Counted from the stretch's first letter, positions 1 through 9,626 are shown. The stretch: 37,730 bases of DNA from CAZYPH01 sp964649095 (GCA_964649095.1 CAZYPH010000009.1:1-37730); one strand, 5' to 3'. The notes: a model not told the origin generated them from the sequence alone. Made by a program: numbers and translations.

Positions 1-1246
1 CGAGTGTTTTATTAAGCGACTGCCACGAATATTGAGTCGCCGCCTGAGCGCTTTCCACCTGACGTTCGGCTGCTAGAGCGCGCGCCTCCATGGCCTGGGC
101 CGAATGATGCGCCTGCGCTAGGGCACCAAAATTTTGCGCCTGAAACAAGTCCCACTGCAGATACACGCCACCAGCGTAACTCGTATTCGTATCGCGAGAG
201 CCGTTTATTAAATGCCCCTGCGCAAATAAACCTGCTCGTGGCAAAAACCGTGCACGTTCGGCGTTGATCGCCTTTTGCGACGCCCACGCACTATGCCATG
301 CCGCCTGCACGGCCGCCGGCTGCTTAGAGTGCTCGTTTGATTGCTGCGGTGAAAGCGGCATTTCGGCATTAACTAATCTTTGCTGCACAAACGACGCAAT
401 CGACTCGGCGGACAAACGCCAGTCGACATCAATACGATTTACATTGGTGGACGCGGCAGGCGTGACAGTCTTGGCAAAATGCGCCTGCAGCAGCGCTTGG
501 TTATTCGCCCGCTGCGTTTCTTGCTGCAACTGTAAACCCTCAATGCGATTCAACACGCTCTGCATACCCAATAGCCCCGAATACCCAACAGGATTTGATT
601 TTAGACCAACACGATACTGCTTTACGATGCGCTCTAAACTGACACGCACACCGTTCAGCAGGCGCTCTTGTTCGACTGTCAATAACAAGGCCGCGTAACG
701 ACCAGCCGCATCGGCAAACTGCTGACGCTGTTCGGCCCGTTGGCGCCACTGCGAGGCCAGCGACTCTTCTTCAGCGGCTTGCGCCAACGCTGTTTTGAAG
801 CCCCCTTCAAAAAACGTCCAATCGAGCCCCACAACCCCGTGCTGAAAATTCTGCGGTCCCGGCCGATTCAACTGGGTCGGTGCAAAGTCAGCGGCTGTAA
901 CAGAACGCTGACCTAATTGCGCCCCCAACACCAACAGTGCGTCATTCGTACGGTAGGTTTGCCCTTCTAAATATAAACGTGGAAACCAATGCCGTGCGGA
1001 ACGTTGCGCCTGAATCGCTGCAGACTGTTTGGTATGTTCGGCAGCGTCTAATACGGGCGAGTTGTTTTCGATGTGCGACCAGAGTTCGGAAAAATTCGTA
1101 ATCACGACGCGTTCTGATACCCCCGCACGCGCACCCGAGACGGCGACCAACAACGTGGCCGCTATCAGTAAATAATAACCATTAACTAAAGCCTTAGTTA
1201 ATGCCCGCTCAAAAATTCGATTTTGGTTAAATGTTACCCTCTTCAT
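1..1246 (-). CDS. TolC-family outer-membrane efflux protein, C-terminus cut by window edge
   Basis: The minus frame is open from an ATG at 1246 to the window edge (about 415 residues, no stop), so the C-terminus lies outside. The first ~42 residues are a basic N-terminus, a hydrophobic stretch and an Ala-rich cleavage region (GARAG), which is a signal peptide. The rest is rich in Gln, Ala and Glu with long helical heptad-like stretches and short beta segments (RLYLEGQTYR, GVVGLDWTFFEGG, GGVYLQWDLF). This is the usual OEP pattern of two repeats, each with helices and barrel strands. The family forms trimeric outer-membrane channels for tripartite efflux or type I secretion. No inner-membrane pump or adaptor gene is visible in the window; they may lie beyond position 1. 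No strong Shine-Dalgarno is seen, and the upstream region is very AT-rich. The family call is good; the substrate is unknown. Confidence 0.8.
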   Translation of the reverse strand, partial: MKRVTFNQNRIFERALTKALVNGYYLLIAATLLVAVSGARAGVSERVVITNFSELWSHIENNSPVLDAAEHTKQSAAIQAQRSARHWFPRLYLEGQTYRTNDALLVLGAQLGQRSVTAADFAPTQLNRPGPQNFQHGVVGLDWTFFEGGFKTALAQAAEEESLASQWRQRAEQRQQFADAAGRYAALLLTVEQERLLNGVRVSLERIVKQYRVGLKSNPVGYSGLLGMQSVLNRIEGLQLQQETQRANNQALLQAHFAKTVTPAASTNVNRIDVDWRLSAESIASFVQQRLVNAEMPLSPQQSNEHSKQPAAVQAAWHSAWASQKAINAERARFLPRAGLFAQGHLINGSRDTNTSYAGGVYLQWDLFQAQNFGALAQAHHSAQAMEARALAAERQVESAQAATQYSWQSLNKTL

Positions 1247-1326
1247 AATTATGGAGTGTGTAACTTTTTTTTAGACCAGGCAAGTCTAAATATTATTAAA
1301 TTATAATATTATAATATATTAAGTAC

Positions 1327-1363
1327 AAAAAAACCCCTAGTAGGCAAAGAGCGCTACTAGGGG
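1327..1363 (-). terminator. Rho-independent terminator of the beta-barrel gene
   Basis: A perfect 10-bp inverted repeat, CCCCTAGTAG (1334-1343) with CTACTAGGGG (1354-1363), has a 10-nt loop. Read on the minus strand the stem is followed by seven T (1327-1333). It lies 36 bp past the stop of the gene ending at 1399, so it should end that transcript and insulate the TolC-like gene. Confidence 0.85.
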
Positions 1364-1398
1364 TCTTGTTAGTTTAGGATTTTTTTGGGAGATGCCAA

Positions 1399-2640
1399 TT
1401 AGAAGCTAATCGTCACACCACCAAAAATCTGCACAAAGTGGTTCTGCGCTAGAGCTTTTCCAGCGTTGTTACGCGCCTGACTCGCATACACGTTGTTGAG
1501 ATTTTGGTTCATATTAGTCATGCCGTAGTAACCCATATTACCAGCATACGGACTAAAGAAGGCGCCGGGCTCCACCGGTGATGACTGCGTCGAACTTAGC
1601 GTATGAAAGTAGCGCGCCCCAGCCATAATCCCGATGTTTTTTGTGATATTGATCTCAACACCACCCTCAGCATACCCACTGAAACCACTTAACGTGATGT
1701 CAGGGGCCGCGTTCGGATTAAATTGGCGCAAACTATCACGCGTGCGCTCGTCATAGTTTAAGTAACCACGTCGGTACGCGACACCCAGACCAAAGAATGG
1801 GCGTGCTCGCGCATCTTTATCGGTTAAATAAACCCGCGCACCTACGTTAATCACGTTGTCTTTTAAGTTCAAACGTTGAAGTGAACTCATCACAAATCCA
1901 GAGCCGTAATTCAGGCTCGAACCTGCACCTAACGCGTAGGTCGAATACGCATAACCCGCCGTTATGGCGAAGTAGCGGCTCACATCAAACGTCAGGTCTA
2001 CACCCAACGAATAACGCGACTCAATATCATACGTTCGGCTAAACAGATTCGAAAGACCACCCTTCGGCGTAATATGAATCGAGGTTTCTTTCGAAGCCTT
2101 CTCTTCGCCCATAGACTCTATTTTAGCTTCTAACTTCGCGTTTTCGGCTTTCACCAAATCAGCCAAGTTTTCACCCTGCGGATTTGCGGCGGCTGGCATC
2201 GCCATCACTGTTGCCGGTGGGGCCACTAACGTGCTGCCACTAATCACCGAAGTGTTGTTGCTGTCTTGCACAGCCTTACTAATGTTTTCCGATTTTAAAA
2301 TCGCGTCCGTACGTTTGAGTTCGTCTTGCAGACGCAGTTCTTCTAATTTGTTTGTTAAAAGATCTTCGTTTTTAATCTCCGTGCGCACACGGTGGCGACG
2401 CATGGTTTCTGATTTTGAAAGTTTTTTCTTTTTAGCTGTAACTACAGGTGCAGCCTCAGCAGTGTCCTCGGCGTCCATGTCGACCGATTCTGACTCGACA
2501 GGCAACTCCGCCACTCGAACCGACGATTCGGATTCATCAAACACCATCTCAGCATGGGTTGCTGACGATGACGCTAATAAAAGCATCGCCATTAAATTTG
2601 TTAAAACTAAAGTACGTTTTTTATATATATCGTTTTTCAT
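1399..2640 (-). CDS. Outer-membrane beta-barrel protein with charged N-terminal coiled-coil region
   Basis: This is a 413-residue exported protein. The chosen ATG at 2640 has AGGAG five bases upstream. A longer frame to 2685 exists but would put hydrophobic residues before the real signal peptide. Residues 1-30 form a signal peptide ending SSATHA. Residues ~65-120 are strongly charged and helical (KKKK, then alternating Glu/Lys/Leu), probably a periplasmic coiled coil. From ~190 to the end there are alternating aromatic and small residues typical of transmembrane strands (GVDLTFDVSRYFAITAGYAY, ARPFFGLGVAYRRG), and the chain ends in Phe (GGVTISF), the signal recognised by the BAM complex. The ligand or role is unknown; an OmpA/OprF-like eight-strand barrel is one possibility. 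It is transcribed alone, with its own AT-rich promoter region (2641-2760) and terminator. Confidence 0.8.
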   Translation of the reverse strand: MKNDIYKKRTLVLTNLMAMLLLASSSATHAEMVFDESESSVRVAELPVESESVDMDAEDTAEAAPVVTAKKKKLSKSETMRRHRVRTEIKNEDLLTNKLEELRLQDELKRTDAILKSENISKAVQDSNNTSVISGSTLVAPPATVMAMPAAANPQGENLADLVKAENAKLEAKIESMGEEKASKETSIHITPKGGLSNLFSRTYDIESRYSLGVDLTFDVSRYFAITAGYAYSTYALGAGSSLNYGSGFVMSSLQRLNLKDNVINVGARVYLTDKDARARPFFGLGVAYRRGYLNYDERTRDSLRQFNPNAAPDITLSGFSGYAEGGVEINITKNIGIMAGARYFHTLSSTQSSPVEPGAFFSPYAGNMGYYGMTNMNQNLNNVYASQARNNAGKALAQNHFVQIFGGVTISF

Positions 2641-2901
2641 AAACTCCTCTACCAACGGCCCGCCAATAAGCAAAACGAAGGCCAAGTTTTATAAATAACT
2701 AATATATATAAATAAAAACTATTTATACAAGACTCGCCCGCGCAACTCTATCGGAATATAAACTTTTAAAATATTGCGATTTTTGGATATTATTTGAGCA
2801 AGTGGATAGACGTTGGACAGTCTAACACACCCCATTTAGATTTAAGTTTATTGATAGAGTCCTGAACAGAACCTTCGACAGAAACCTATAACGAGGCATT
2901 G

Positions 2902-3157
2902 GTGAAAAATCGTAAAATTGCTGCTGTAATTACAGATATTTTCGGCGACCGCGTCATTATTGGCGAAGCGGAACTCTTGATCCATCTAATTAAAACACTA
3001 CAGTAGTCTACCTCGTGATATAATATTGGAGTTGATTGAACGCATCCTAAAGGACCCCGTCAAAAAACAAAAAGAAGGAAACTATTTTTCAGCCATTTAT
3101 TCTACCGGCAGAAAAGTGCGGAATAAACACAAAAAACTTAAACGAGTAAAGTTATGA
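2902..3157 (+). pseudogene. Small hypothetical gene, frameshifted in an A4 tract
   Basis: A GTG at 2902 with GAGG five bases upstream opens a frame that stops at 3006 after 34 codons. A second frame is open from 2990 to a TGA at 3155-3157. Removing one A from the AAAA at 2992-2995 joins them into one ~84-residue protein whose stop overlaps the ATG of the next gene (ATGA). The joined protein has a small-domain pattern: hydrophobic start, His near residue 28 and again two residues after the join, acidic helix, then a basic tail ending KHKKLKRVKL. That shape resembles small nuclease-type toxins, but I do not recognise the family. It is either a true frameshift or an assembly error. The overlap and the ribosome-binding site argue that it was a real gene co-translated with its neighbour. 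Confidence 0.5.
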
Positions 3158-3474
3158 AAAAAGAAACCATATTTTTTAATCCTATCGGCGGATCAGCACC
3201 GCTATCGATTTATTTTTATGAAGTCGGCACCCTGGGCGATGCCATAGAGTCGTTAAACGAAAATGGCGTCGGATGGTTTGCGCCAAACGGCGAACTACTC
3301 GCGGTTCAATTTGATAATGTTGAAGAGAAGAATGATGCGCAAGTTTTAGACTTTGACGCTTACAAAGTAGAAGTGCGCGTCAAACAAGGAAAAGTCTCTC
3401 ACGTAGTTACCCAAATCAAAGAGCAAAAATCAAACACTACAAGGCAACTGAAGCGCAAACACTCGGCAGCGTAA
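3154..3474 (+). CDS. Small hypothetical protein, partner of the frameshifted upstream gene
   Basis: This 106-residue soluble protein has no signal peptide or membrane segment. Its ATG overlaps the stop of the preceding frame (ATGA), so the two were probably translationally coupled. The centre alternates short beta-like stretches with acidic residues (VGWFAPNGELLAVQF, VLDFDAYKVEVRVKQG), followed by a basic, probably disordered tail (RQLKRKHSAA). The arrangement of a short basic protein followed by a small acidic-core protein is like a toxin-antitoxin pair, but no family was recognised and that role is inference. It converges on the lyase-like gene with only 2 bp between the stop codons and no terminator in between. 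Confidence 0.55.
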   Translation: MKKETIFFNPIGGSAPLSIYFYEVGTLGDAIESLNENGVGWFAPNGELLAVQFDNVEEKNDAQVLDFDAYKVEVRVKQGKVSHVVTQIKEQKSNTTRQLKRKHSAA

Positions 3475-3476
3475 CG

Positions 3477-6390
3477 CTACGGAAACAACAACCCCCGCAG
3501 CCGCGTCGAATAACTACCGCCCTGCACATCACGCAAAGGCACTTCGATTTGTTGAAAGAATTGCTGTGCGCGGTCTAATAACCCCAAGCGATACTGCGTC
3601 AGATTAATACTCGCCGCATAGCCTGCAAAATACGGCGCGGTAGCGCGGTCGAACATTCCAACACGCGCACGTTCGACTTCGGCTAGCCACTTACTGCCAC
3701 CAGGAATGCGCCAACGCGCAGGCTCGCGCCACGCTATGTGCGATTGCTGGAAATGCTCTAACACCCCTAACACCACCGGAATTTCACGCGACATTCCCCG
3801 CAACACCACCGGCTGTTGCCTGAGTTCAAATATAAAGTCTAACGTTGGTTTGGCGTAGTCTAGGTACGAAGCATCGTTCATCAAAAGAGCAGCTAATGCC
3901 GCACCGACTAACACTTCATCTAACAAAATGACGTATTTCTCGGCATTTTCGGCACCGATTGCGTTCGAAATCAAACCAGTGGGTAGGGTCTGCTCTAAAT
4001 ATAACCGTCGCACTAACACCGCCACAGCCTCACGAAAGCGCTCCTGCCCCGTGAGTTGGTAGTAGTGGTAAAACGCCTCTTGCAGATAACTCGAAATAAA
4101 ACCGCCCTCGCAGGCGCCACCTAAACACTCGCGGTATAAATACTCAGCTGCCTGCTGCATGGAACGCGTCATGGCCTCTAACTGATCGCGCGGATAGCGG
4201 TCCCGCGTCAGCTCATCTTCTAATCGCGCGCTGTGGAATTTTTGTCCAAACACGTTTGACAAAGACTCGGACGCACCAAAAATAGATATAAATTTCGTAA
4301 TATTTAAAAATGGGATCATCGTATGACGGCCGGGATACAATGCAAGCGCTCTTTGATAACGCGCTAGATACGACTGCATACCATCAAACACCAAACGATC
4401 ACCTGTGAGTAAATAGTCCATCAACTCACCCCCAGCCCACATGTAGATCTCGCCTTTTTCGGCTGCCAACGAAAGGTGGTCGATCGCACGGCCATACCAG
4501 TTTTCACGACTACCCAATAAACGCCCCCAATGCTGCGTATCTACCTGAACACGGTGGCGCACGGCCGCAGTAGCCATGTGTAGATATTTGTAGTCGTGCG
4601 TGACCAAATAATACCTAAAATACTCCACCGCCATATCGTGATTGCCGTTCAAACGCTGGGCCGACGACCAACTGTGGTGGTCACCAAAATCGATAGCGCC
4701 ATACATAGAGCGAAGGGTTCCGTTTCCCTTGTGCACAANNNNNNNNNNTACTCGACAACTTGTTATCAAACGCCGCAGAAATGTTTTGAAAGTAACGTTG
4801 TGACACAAATTTTTGTAAACTAGATTTATTGATACCGCTCAGCACAGGCAAATCAGCCTTAGAAGTATTGTATTGCAGGGGGCTGACTTTTGGCCGAATA
4901 CGATTTTTAAACTCCACCACCGAGTCTTCTAAAGATTCGTTAAGAGCGACCACAAAACTCTCCGTACGCCAACGCCCAGGCCCAAAGTGGTAGCCCGCGT
5001 ATTTTTGATCGATGGCACTCCACGCACTATCATCAAACTGCAACGTTAAATTGCTACGAGTTTGATCAAAACGAATACCCTTAGGGAACGTTTCGAAAAA
5101 GTATTTTGAGACGACATTCAGACGCGAACCCTCAGCATTGATTAACCCCAAAGCTCCTGCTCCATGCGTTGCCCGCTGCTGGCTCTGCTGCCATGCTTGC
5201 GAGTCACCGATTTGTAAAAAACTAAACGCGGTCGGGGGCGTTGACGTTTGACTGCCCGTGATATTTTCGAAGATATAATTCTCAGACTTGATGTCACCAA
5301 CAGTCGACCGAATTTCAGACAGCCCCGAGGCCAAAAAACGATTCAGACTCAAATCTAATATATAATTTCGTATATATTTTTTATTATTAATAGACGCACA
5401 GGCGTTCTCAACAGCACAGTTATTGTTCCCCACAAAAATACTGTCTTCAAAGTTTTGCAGAGTAATTTCGAATTCTAGCGCCGCCCTATCGGCGTAGGCT
5501 GTAATACGGGCAAAGTAACCTAAAGTAGCCTCTGAGGCGCTCACACCCAACGGAGTAATTTTTAAGACGACACGCAACGGCCCCAACTCTTCAACCACCA
5601 CACTCACCGGACGACGAAACAAAGTGCTATAAACATGCCCTGTGGTTAATTTATTAAACGCAATCGCCCCTCTATCGCGTAAACCGAAATGATTTAGGTC
5701 CGGAATAGTACGCCCCGACTTTAAAAAATCGCCCGCCGTCATGGCCTCACGATCGCCCGAAAGTGTTAAGCACATTCCATTTACCAAAATGGGTTTTATT
5801 TGGTTGTTCGAAGTTTTTTCGGAAAAATAACCAGGCAGAAATAAACCGTTACACGCTGGTAGTGACTGTCCCGGAAAGACAGCCGCAAATCGGCTCGGAT
5901 CTTTCACAAACTGAAACCGCATTTTGTTGTTTTCTAACGTAACGAGATCAGCATTTTGCGTAACACCCAAACCCAATGGCAGCTGCGCTACGGGCGCGCC
6001 ATCGACTGCAGCCACCGCTACACTATAGGTTTTAATCTCTTGAGCTTGCAGCCCCGCATGCACCAGTATTTCGACCCACTTCAGCGACCCATCGGGCCAC
6101 GCCATCGAAAGCATACGCGCCTGATGCGGCACAAGATTTCCTTGGTCATCTAAAATCCGCAGGCGCGACAACGCTGGCAGCTGCCCCTGGGCAAAAGGGA
6201 TGCCGCCACTGACAAATGCTCGTGGCCTTGCGATATTGGTTTGGTTTTTTACCTCAAACGTAAATAGCGGCTGCAGCATCCCAGACTGCGCCCACGCAGC
6301 CGACGGCGACTGCGCCAGCCACACCACCACCACAAAAACAACAAACCCCCAACTTCCACCCAATACCGCAAAACCACAATTATTTTTCAC
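3477..6390 (-). CDS. Exported exo-rhamnogalacturonan-lyase-like protein (PcRGLX/YetA type), split by assembly gap
   Basis: Two minus-strand frames, ~547 residues before and ~420 after the ten N at 4739-4748, are parts of one gene of roughly 970 residues. They sit in different frames only because the gap length is not real. The GTG at 6390 starts a signal peptide ending AAWAQ. The N-terminal domain (residues ~45-130, with SRLRILDDQGNLVPHQ and AWPDGSLKWVEI) is the RIFT-barrel-like beta domain typical of this family. The C-terminal part has the alpha-barrel-like segment with GAIDFGDHHSW, YFRYYLVTHDYKYLHMA and DTQHWG. Family members are polysaccharide lyases acting on pectic rhamnogalacturonan, but most homologues are uncharacterised. 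The substrate here is inferred. It is divergently transcribed from the ATPase-like gene at 6509. Confidence 0.65.
4739..4748. other. Assembly gap (10 N)
   Basis: Ten unknown bases lie inside the lyase-like gene. The flanking coding frames do not line up across exactly 10 bases, so the true gap has a different length. Confidence 0.99.
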
Positions 6391-6508
6391 AAACTTAAAT
6401 TTATAAATAAAAAATGTTTATAACAATTTATTTATCAACACGCTGGCGCTAGCTGTGGTATTACTGCCCGGCAAACAAGTTCTGTTTTGTCTGTCGATTG
6501 CAATTATT

Positions 6509-8125
6509 ATGGCGAGATTCGTAGTAACTATTAAATATTTTCTATTTACTGCCTGCATTATCTACGATTCGGCTGCGCACTCCACACCCAGAACACCCAA
6601 AATATCGATGGCGCCCACGACAACGACACTCGCCGTTTCGATTCAAGACCGTTGCAACGTCGCGCTCACAGCCCAGACTGCATGGTCGTGGCGCGACGCC
6701 ATTAACAGCCCAATTGCCCCCCAGTTTCAACACAACTTCACACGCGCCGTGCCTCTACTCCCCTCAGGCCACGAAACCTCGGGCTACCATTTTTTTATCA
6801 CGGCCGAGCCCGGCACCGGCAAAACTACTTTAGTCCAGCAACTAGCAAACCACTGGGCCCACACCCGCCACGGCAGCGGGGGGGGGGCTTACCGGTCTAC
6901 CTCAATCTGGAGCCCATCATTGACCAACCAGAGTCCCAATTCACGGCTACGCCACACGACTTTGCCCAACGTTTTTTATCCGCTATCTTAGAAAGCGCCC
7001 AAAAATCCCCCAATCGCCTACCCCGGCGCCTAATACGCCGCTATCGGTATTTTACAAACCAGCCTGACTTAATGGCTCAAATCCACAACGCCGCAGATAT
7101 CCCGGGCTTCATCGCCACCATCACACAAGAACTCAGGCGAGCAGGCCTAAACCCGCTTTTGATCGTAAACGAAGGGGAGGGGTTGTTTTTTGGCAGGCGG
7201 CAACCCATTGAAAATTTTGGCGGCCACATCAACCCGATGCGCCCCTGGATCACTGGTGTGAGCTCCGACGGTCTGAACGCCCGTTTTGAACCCGGCGTTG
7301 CGGTTTTCATGCAGAGCATACTCCCAGCAATCTGGACGAGTCCCAGCCCAGGTAACTTTGCCCCAAAAGACTACACACCCGGCGGCCTTCACAGAGGCTT
7401 CACCCGGTACCTCTACACACACAACCCCCACGCTGCCGTACACCACTTGCACACTACCCCGATTGATCGCGATACGTTACGAACCTATCTCAACACCCTT
7501 ACTCAAAACACCAGCATACGTGTCGATGAGCCTGCCCTAGACCGACTAATAGAGGCCTCAAACGGTGCACCAATCGCACTACGTGCGATTTTGGGAGAAC
7601 TACCCAATGCAGCGACCACGATTACGGCCGCACATATTTCTCGCGCCGCCGCACGAGCGCGCCTATTGGTCATCAACCGCGCCGGCCACTGGAACGCCCC
7701 ACGCCCCCGAGCACTTCGTTACGACATCGGCCCGTCNNNNNNNNNNCCCGTCGCCGAGTTTACCATCAGACTTGTCAAACACTGAGGGCACGCCTCAGGG
7801 CCTCGACTGGCTAGAAACCATTAACAAACGCTGGCACCGCTGGCGAAACATCCGCCCAAGCAGCACGGAGCCACACCAGCAACCACCGCCCCCAGAAAGC
7901 CCAGAGGGCTTTCGTTATGCGCTTGAAAACGTGTTACCTGAGTATGTGTCGGTTACCAACGACGCCTTAGCCACTCTCTACGCCGCGACGGGTGGCAACC
8001 TAGAACGGGCGCGGTATGTTTTGCAGCGACTCCCGTCCGACTATTTGCGACTCACACGAGCGAACCTGGCATTGGTACTAGCGGAACTGCCCGTAGAACT
8101 CGGTGAAAGCACCCCCGCGCCCTAA
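6509..8125 (+). CDS. Exported AAA+ ATPase-like protein, broken by a G10 tract and an assembly gap
   Basis: Three frame segments belong to one gene. The first runs from the ATG at 6509 to a ten-G run at 6878-6887. A second frame continues without stops from that run to the N gap at 7737-7746. The third continues after the gap to 8125. The N-terminus has a hydrophobic segment with FTAC at residues 13-16, which could be a lipobox or a normal signal peptide. AEPGTGKTT at residues 99-107 is a good Walker A. The Walker B region reads LLIVNEGEGLF, followed by GRR, as in AAA proteins, but with Asn where the catalytic pair is normally Asp-Glu. The region before the gap looks like a lid helix bundle; the tail is Pro-rich and then helical. 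One extra G (or two fewer) restores the frame. No strong ribosome-binding site; a GTG at 6455 is an alternative start. Function unknown. Confidence 0.6.
6878..6887 (+). repeat. Ten-G homopolymer inside the ATPase-like gene
   Basis: This is a run of ten G. The coding frame upstream of it (starting at 6509) and the one downstream (continuing to the gap) differ by one base, so the length of this run decides whether the gene is on. It could be a contingency (phase-variation) tract or an assembly length error. Confidence 0.85.
7737..7746. other. Assembly gap (10 N)
   Basis: Ten unknown bases lie within the ATPase-like gene, just after a Pro/Arg-rich stretch. The frames on both sides differ, so the real length is unknown. 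Confidence 0.99.
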
Positions 8126-8202
8126 AAACACAGAACCATAATTATGCACCGTATAAATTTTTCTATTGCACGGCCTACGCAACGTGCTTATAACAACAAA
8201 CG

Positions 8203-8289
8203 GCCCAAGCAATTGGGCTCGGTGCAGACGGATTGGGTAATCTAACTACCCCTATACCCCCTTAAGTCCCCATTTACCCAATCCGTCTG
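8203..8289. repeat. Hairpin plus 16-bp perfect inverted repeat in the intergenic region
   Basis: A small hairpin, GCCCAA/TTGGGC (8203-8218, 4-nt loop), is followed by a perfect 16-bp inverted repeat: CAGACGGATTGGGTAA at 8225-8240 with its complement at 8274-8289. The 33-nt loop is C-rich on plus. The region lies between the 3' ends of two convergent genes (stops at 8125 and 8343). On minus, the small hairpin is followed by a T-rich stretch, so it may end the lipoprotein transcript. The long stem has no clear T-run, and its role is unknown. The rest of 8126-8342 holds nothing else I can identify. Confidence 0.7.
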
Positions 8290-8342
8290 TATTAACTGCC
8301 AGCCCAATCAAAACAAATTCACAAATAAAATCAAAACCCTAG

Positions 8343-9626
8343 CTAACAGCCATGACCGATGGTGATGCTGTATTTCGTGCTCAAATAACACTCGATAGCT
8401 TCGCGATTTGGGTTACCCAAGGCACTCGAATAGACAATGACCTCGGCAACGTCGCCGGTAAAATACTGCATGCCTACGTTCACAATTCGGCCAATCTCAA
8501 AAAGCCCGTCCGAGGTTGCTAACGTAGCCCCCGACGATGCCGCCAAAGCCGATCCCGCCGTCCCATCTAAATAGAACACGTTAGCAGCATCGTTAATCGC
8601 ACTACCCGCTTGATAGACGTAAGAGGCAATATGAAAGTTGGTATCGTTTAATGTCGCCACGTTCGAACCCGAACCCGCGAATTCCATGCCTATACGCGAA
8701 GCAGACCCCGTGTGGTACAAGCCGATCCTTTGCTGCCCGGCATTCACACCACCCCAGCCAAGAATCTCTTCATCGGTCGCTGCGTTATTGACTTTAAAGA
8801 CGGCAAAAAGCGTGCGCGCCGCAGAACCAGTCGGAAGTGCCGCATCGGTCGGGCCAACTACATACGTGCTACTCGCAGAAGAGAACCTAAAAACGGGGTG
8901 ACTGTTAACGACGTTCGTTTTGTACGTTGGACGATTACCTAAGTTAAGCTGTACTAAGTGACTCATTTTTGACGACGCATCCGATACAAACGTCAGCTTG
9001 TCGTTATCACTAAGCGTATGGGTATCGGCACGCAACCAAAGCACCAAACCCGCTACGTTAGCGGGCGAACCTACTCCTGGGCAGGTAGCCGAGCCATTCA
9101 CAGCCGTGCCGGAAGCATTATAGGCATAATGCCCCGAACACACTTGCCCTGCCGCCGCGATAGTACCGCTCCCTGCAGCGCCCTGACATACCGCCGTGCC
9201 GGCACTACCCAGAATACTAGTCGTAGAACACACCTCCGAGGTCGCAAGGCCTGTTAAACTAGAAACATAACCCGCCCCAGAGAACGCTCCAGTCAAGTTA
9301 AACGCTCCGTGATTGGTCATCGTACCGGTGGCAATCGCACCACTCGAGTTTACAAAGGTTTTTGTGGCTAACACATCGCCCACTACAGCTGTGCCCGTAC
9401 TGGGGCACGAGGCTGAAACGGACGTATCGCTCCCCGCTCCAGCCGACGACCCGCCACCCACGGTCGGTATCGACGTTAAACTGGGGCCAATGCAGGCACT
9501 AGAAGATACAATTAGTAAACCTAACACCACAACGCGGCTGCTCTGCCTTAAGCGTTGAAAGTCCCTTCGCTGCCTAAATACTAAAAGGACATGTCTCAGA
9601 CAGGACATGGCTCCATCACAGCTCAT
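8343..9626 (-). CDS. LamG-like lectin-domain lipoprotein, paralogue 1
   Basis: This is a 427-residue lipoprotein. The ATG at 9626 shares its A with the TAA stop of the upstream paralogue (TAATG), pointing to translational coupling; a longer frame to 9671 overlaps that gene and is unlikely. The signal sequence ends VSSSAC with the lipid-anchor Cys at residue 45. Residues 45-182 are a Gly/Ser/Thr-rich module holding DVLATKTFVNSSG and TGTMTNHG, a motif seen in phage-fibre and surface stalk proteins, plus regularly spaced Cys. This module is nearly identical to the one in the neighbouring gene. Residues ~190-427 form a concanavalin-A/LamG-like jelly roll (WLRADT, FAVFKVNN, GDVAEVIVYSSAL) ending in a conserved ECYLSTKYS segment. 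It is probably a surface carbohydrate-binding adhesin; the ligand is unknown. Confidence 0.75.
   Translation of the reverse strand: MSCDGAMSCLRHVLLVFRQRRDFQRLRQSSRVVVLGLLIVSSSACIGPSLTSIPTVGGGSSAGAGSDTSVSASCPSTGTAVVGDVLATKTFVNSSGAIATGTMTNHGAFNLTGAFSGAGYVSSLTGLATSEVCSTTSILGSAGTAVCQGAAGSGTIAAAGQVCSGHYAYNASGTAVNGSATCPGVGSPANVAGLVLWLRADTHTLSDNDKLTFVSDASSKMSHLVQLNLGNRPTYKTNVVNSHPVFRFSSASSTYVVGPTDAALPTGSAARTLFAVFKVNNAATDEEILGWGGVNAGQQRIGLYHTGSASRIGMEFAGSGSNVATLNDTNFHIASYVYQAGSAINDAANVFYLDGTAGSALAASSGATLATSDGLFEIGRIVNVGMQYFTGDVAEVIVYSSALGNPNREAIECYLSTKYSITIGHGC
9085..9488 (-). repeat. 404-bp direct repeat, copy 1 (lipoprotein stalk module)
   Basis: This segment matches 10338-10741 base for base except at two positions (gccggaagc/gcctgaagc and ccacccacg/ccacctacg). 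It codes for the N-terminal module of the lectin lipoprotein. Sequence identity drops sharply at both ends. Confidence 0.95.

Noticed and set aside
264..698. 144-residue plus-strand frame opposite the TolC-like gene
   Set aside because: It is the shadow of the real minus-strand coding sequence, which continues to the edge with a signal peptide and family-like repeats. The plus frame has a Cys-rich, unnatural composition.
2700..2901. tRNA or small RNA in the AT-rich stretch after the beta-barrel gene
   Set aside because: No cloverleaf or strong hairpin was found; it looks like a promoter region for the genes on both sides.
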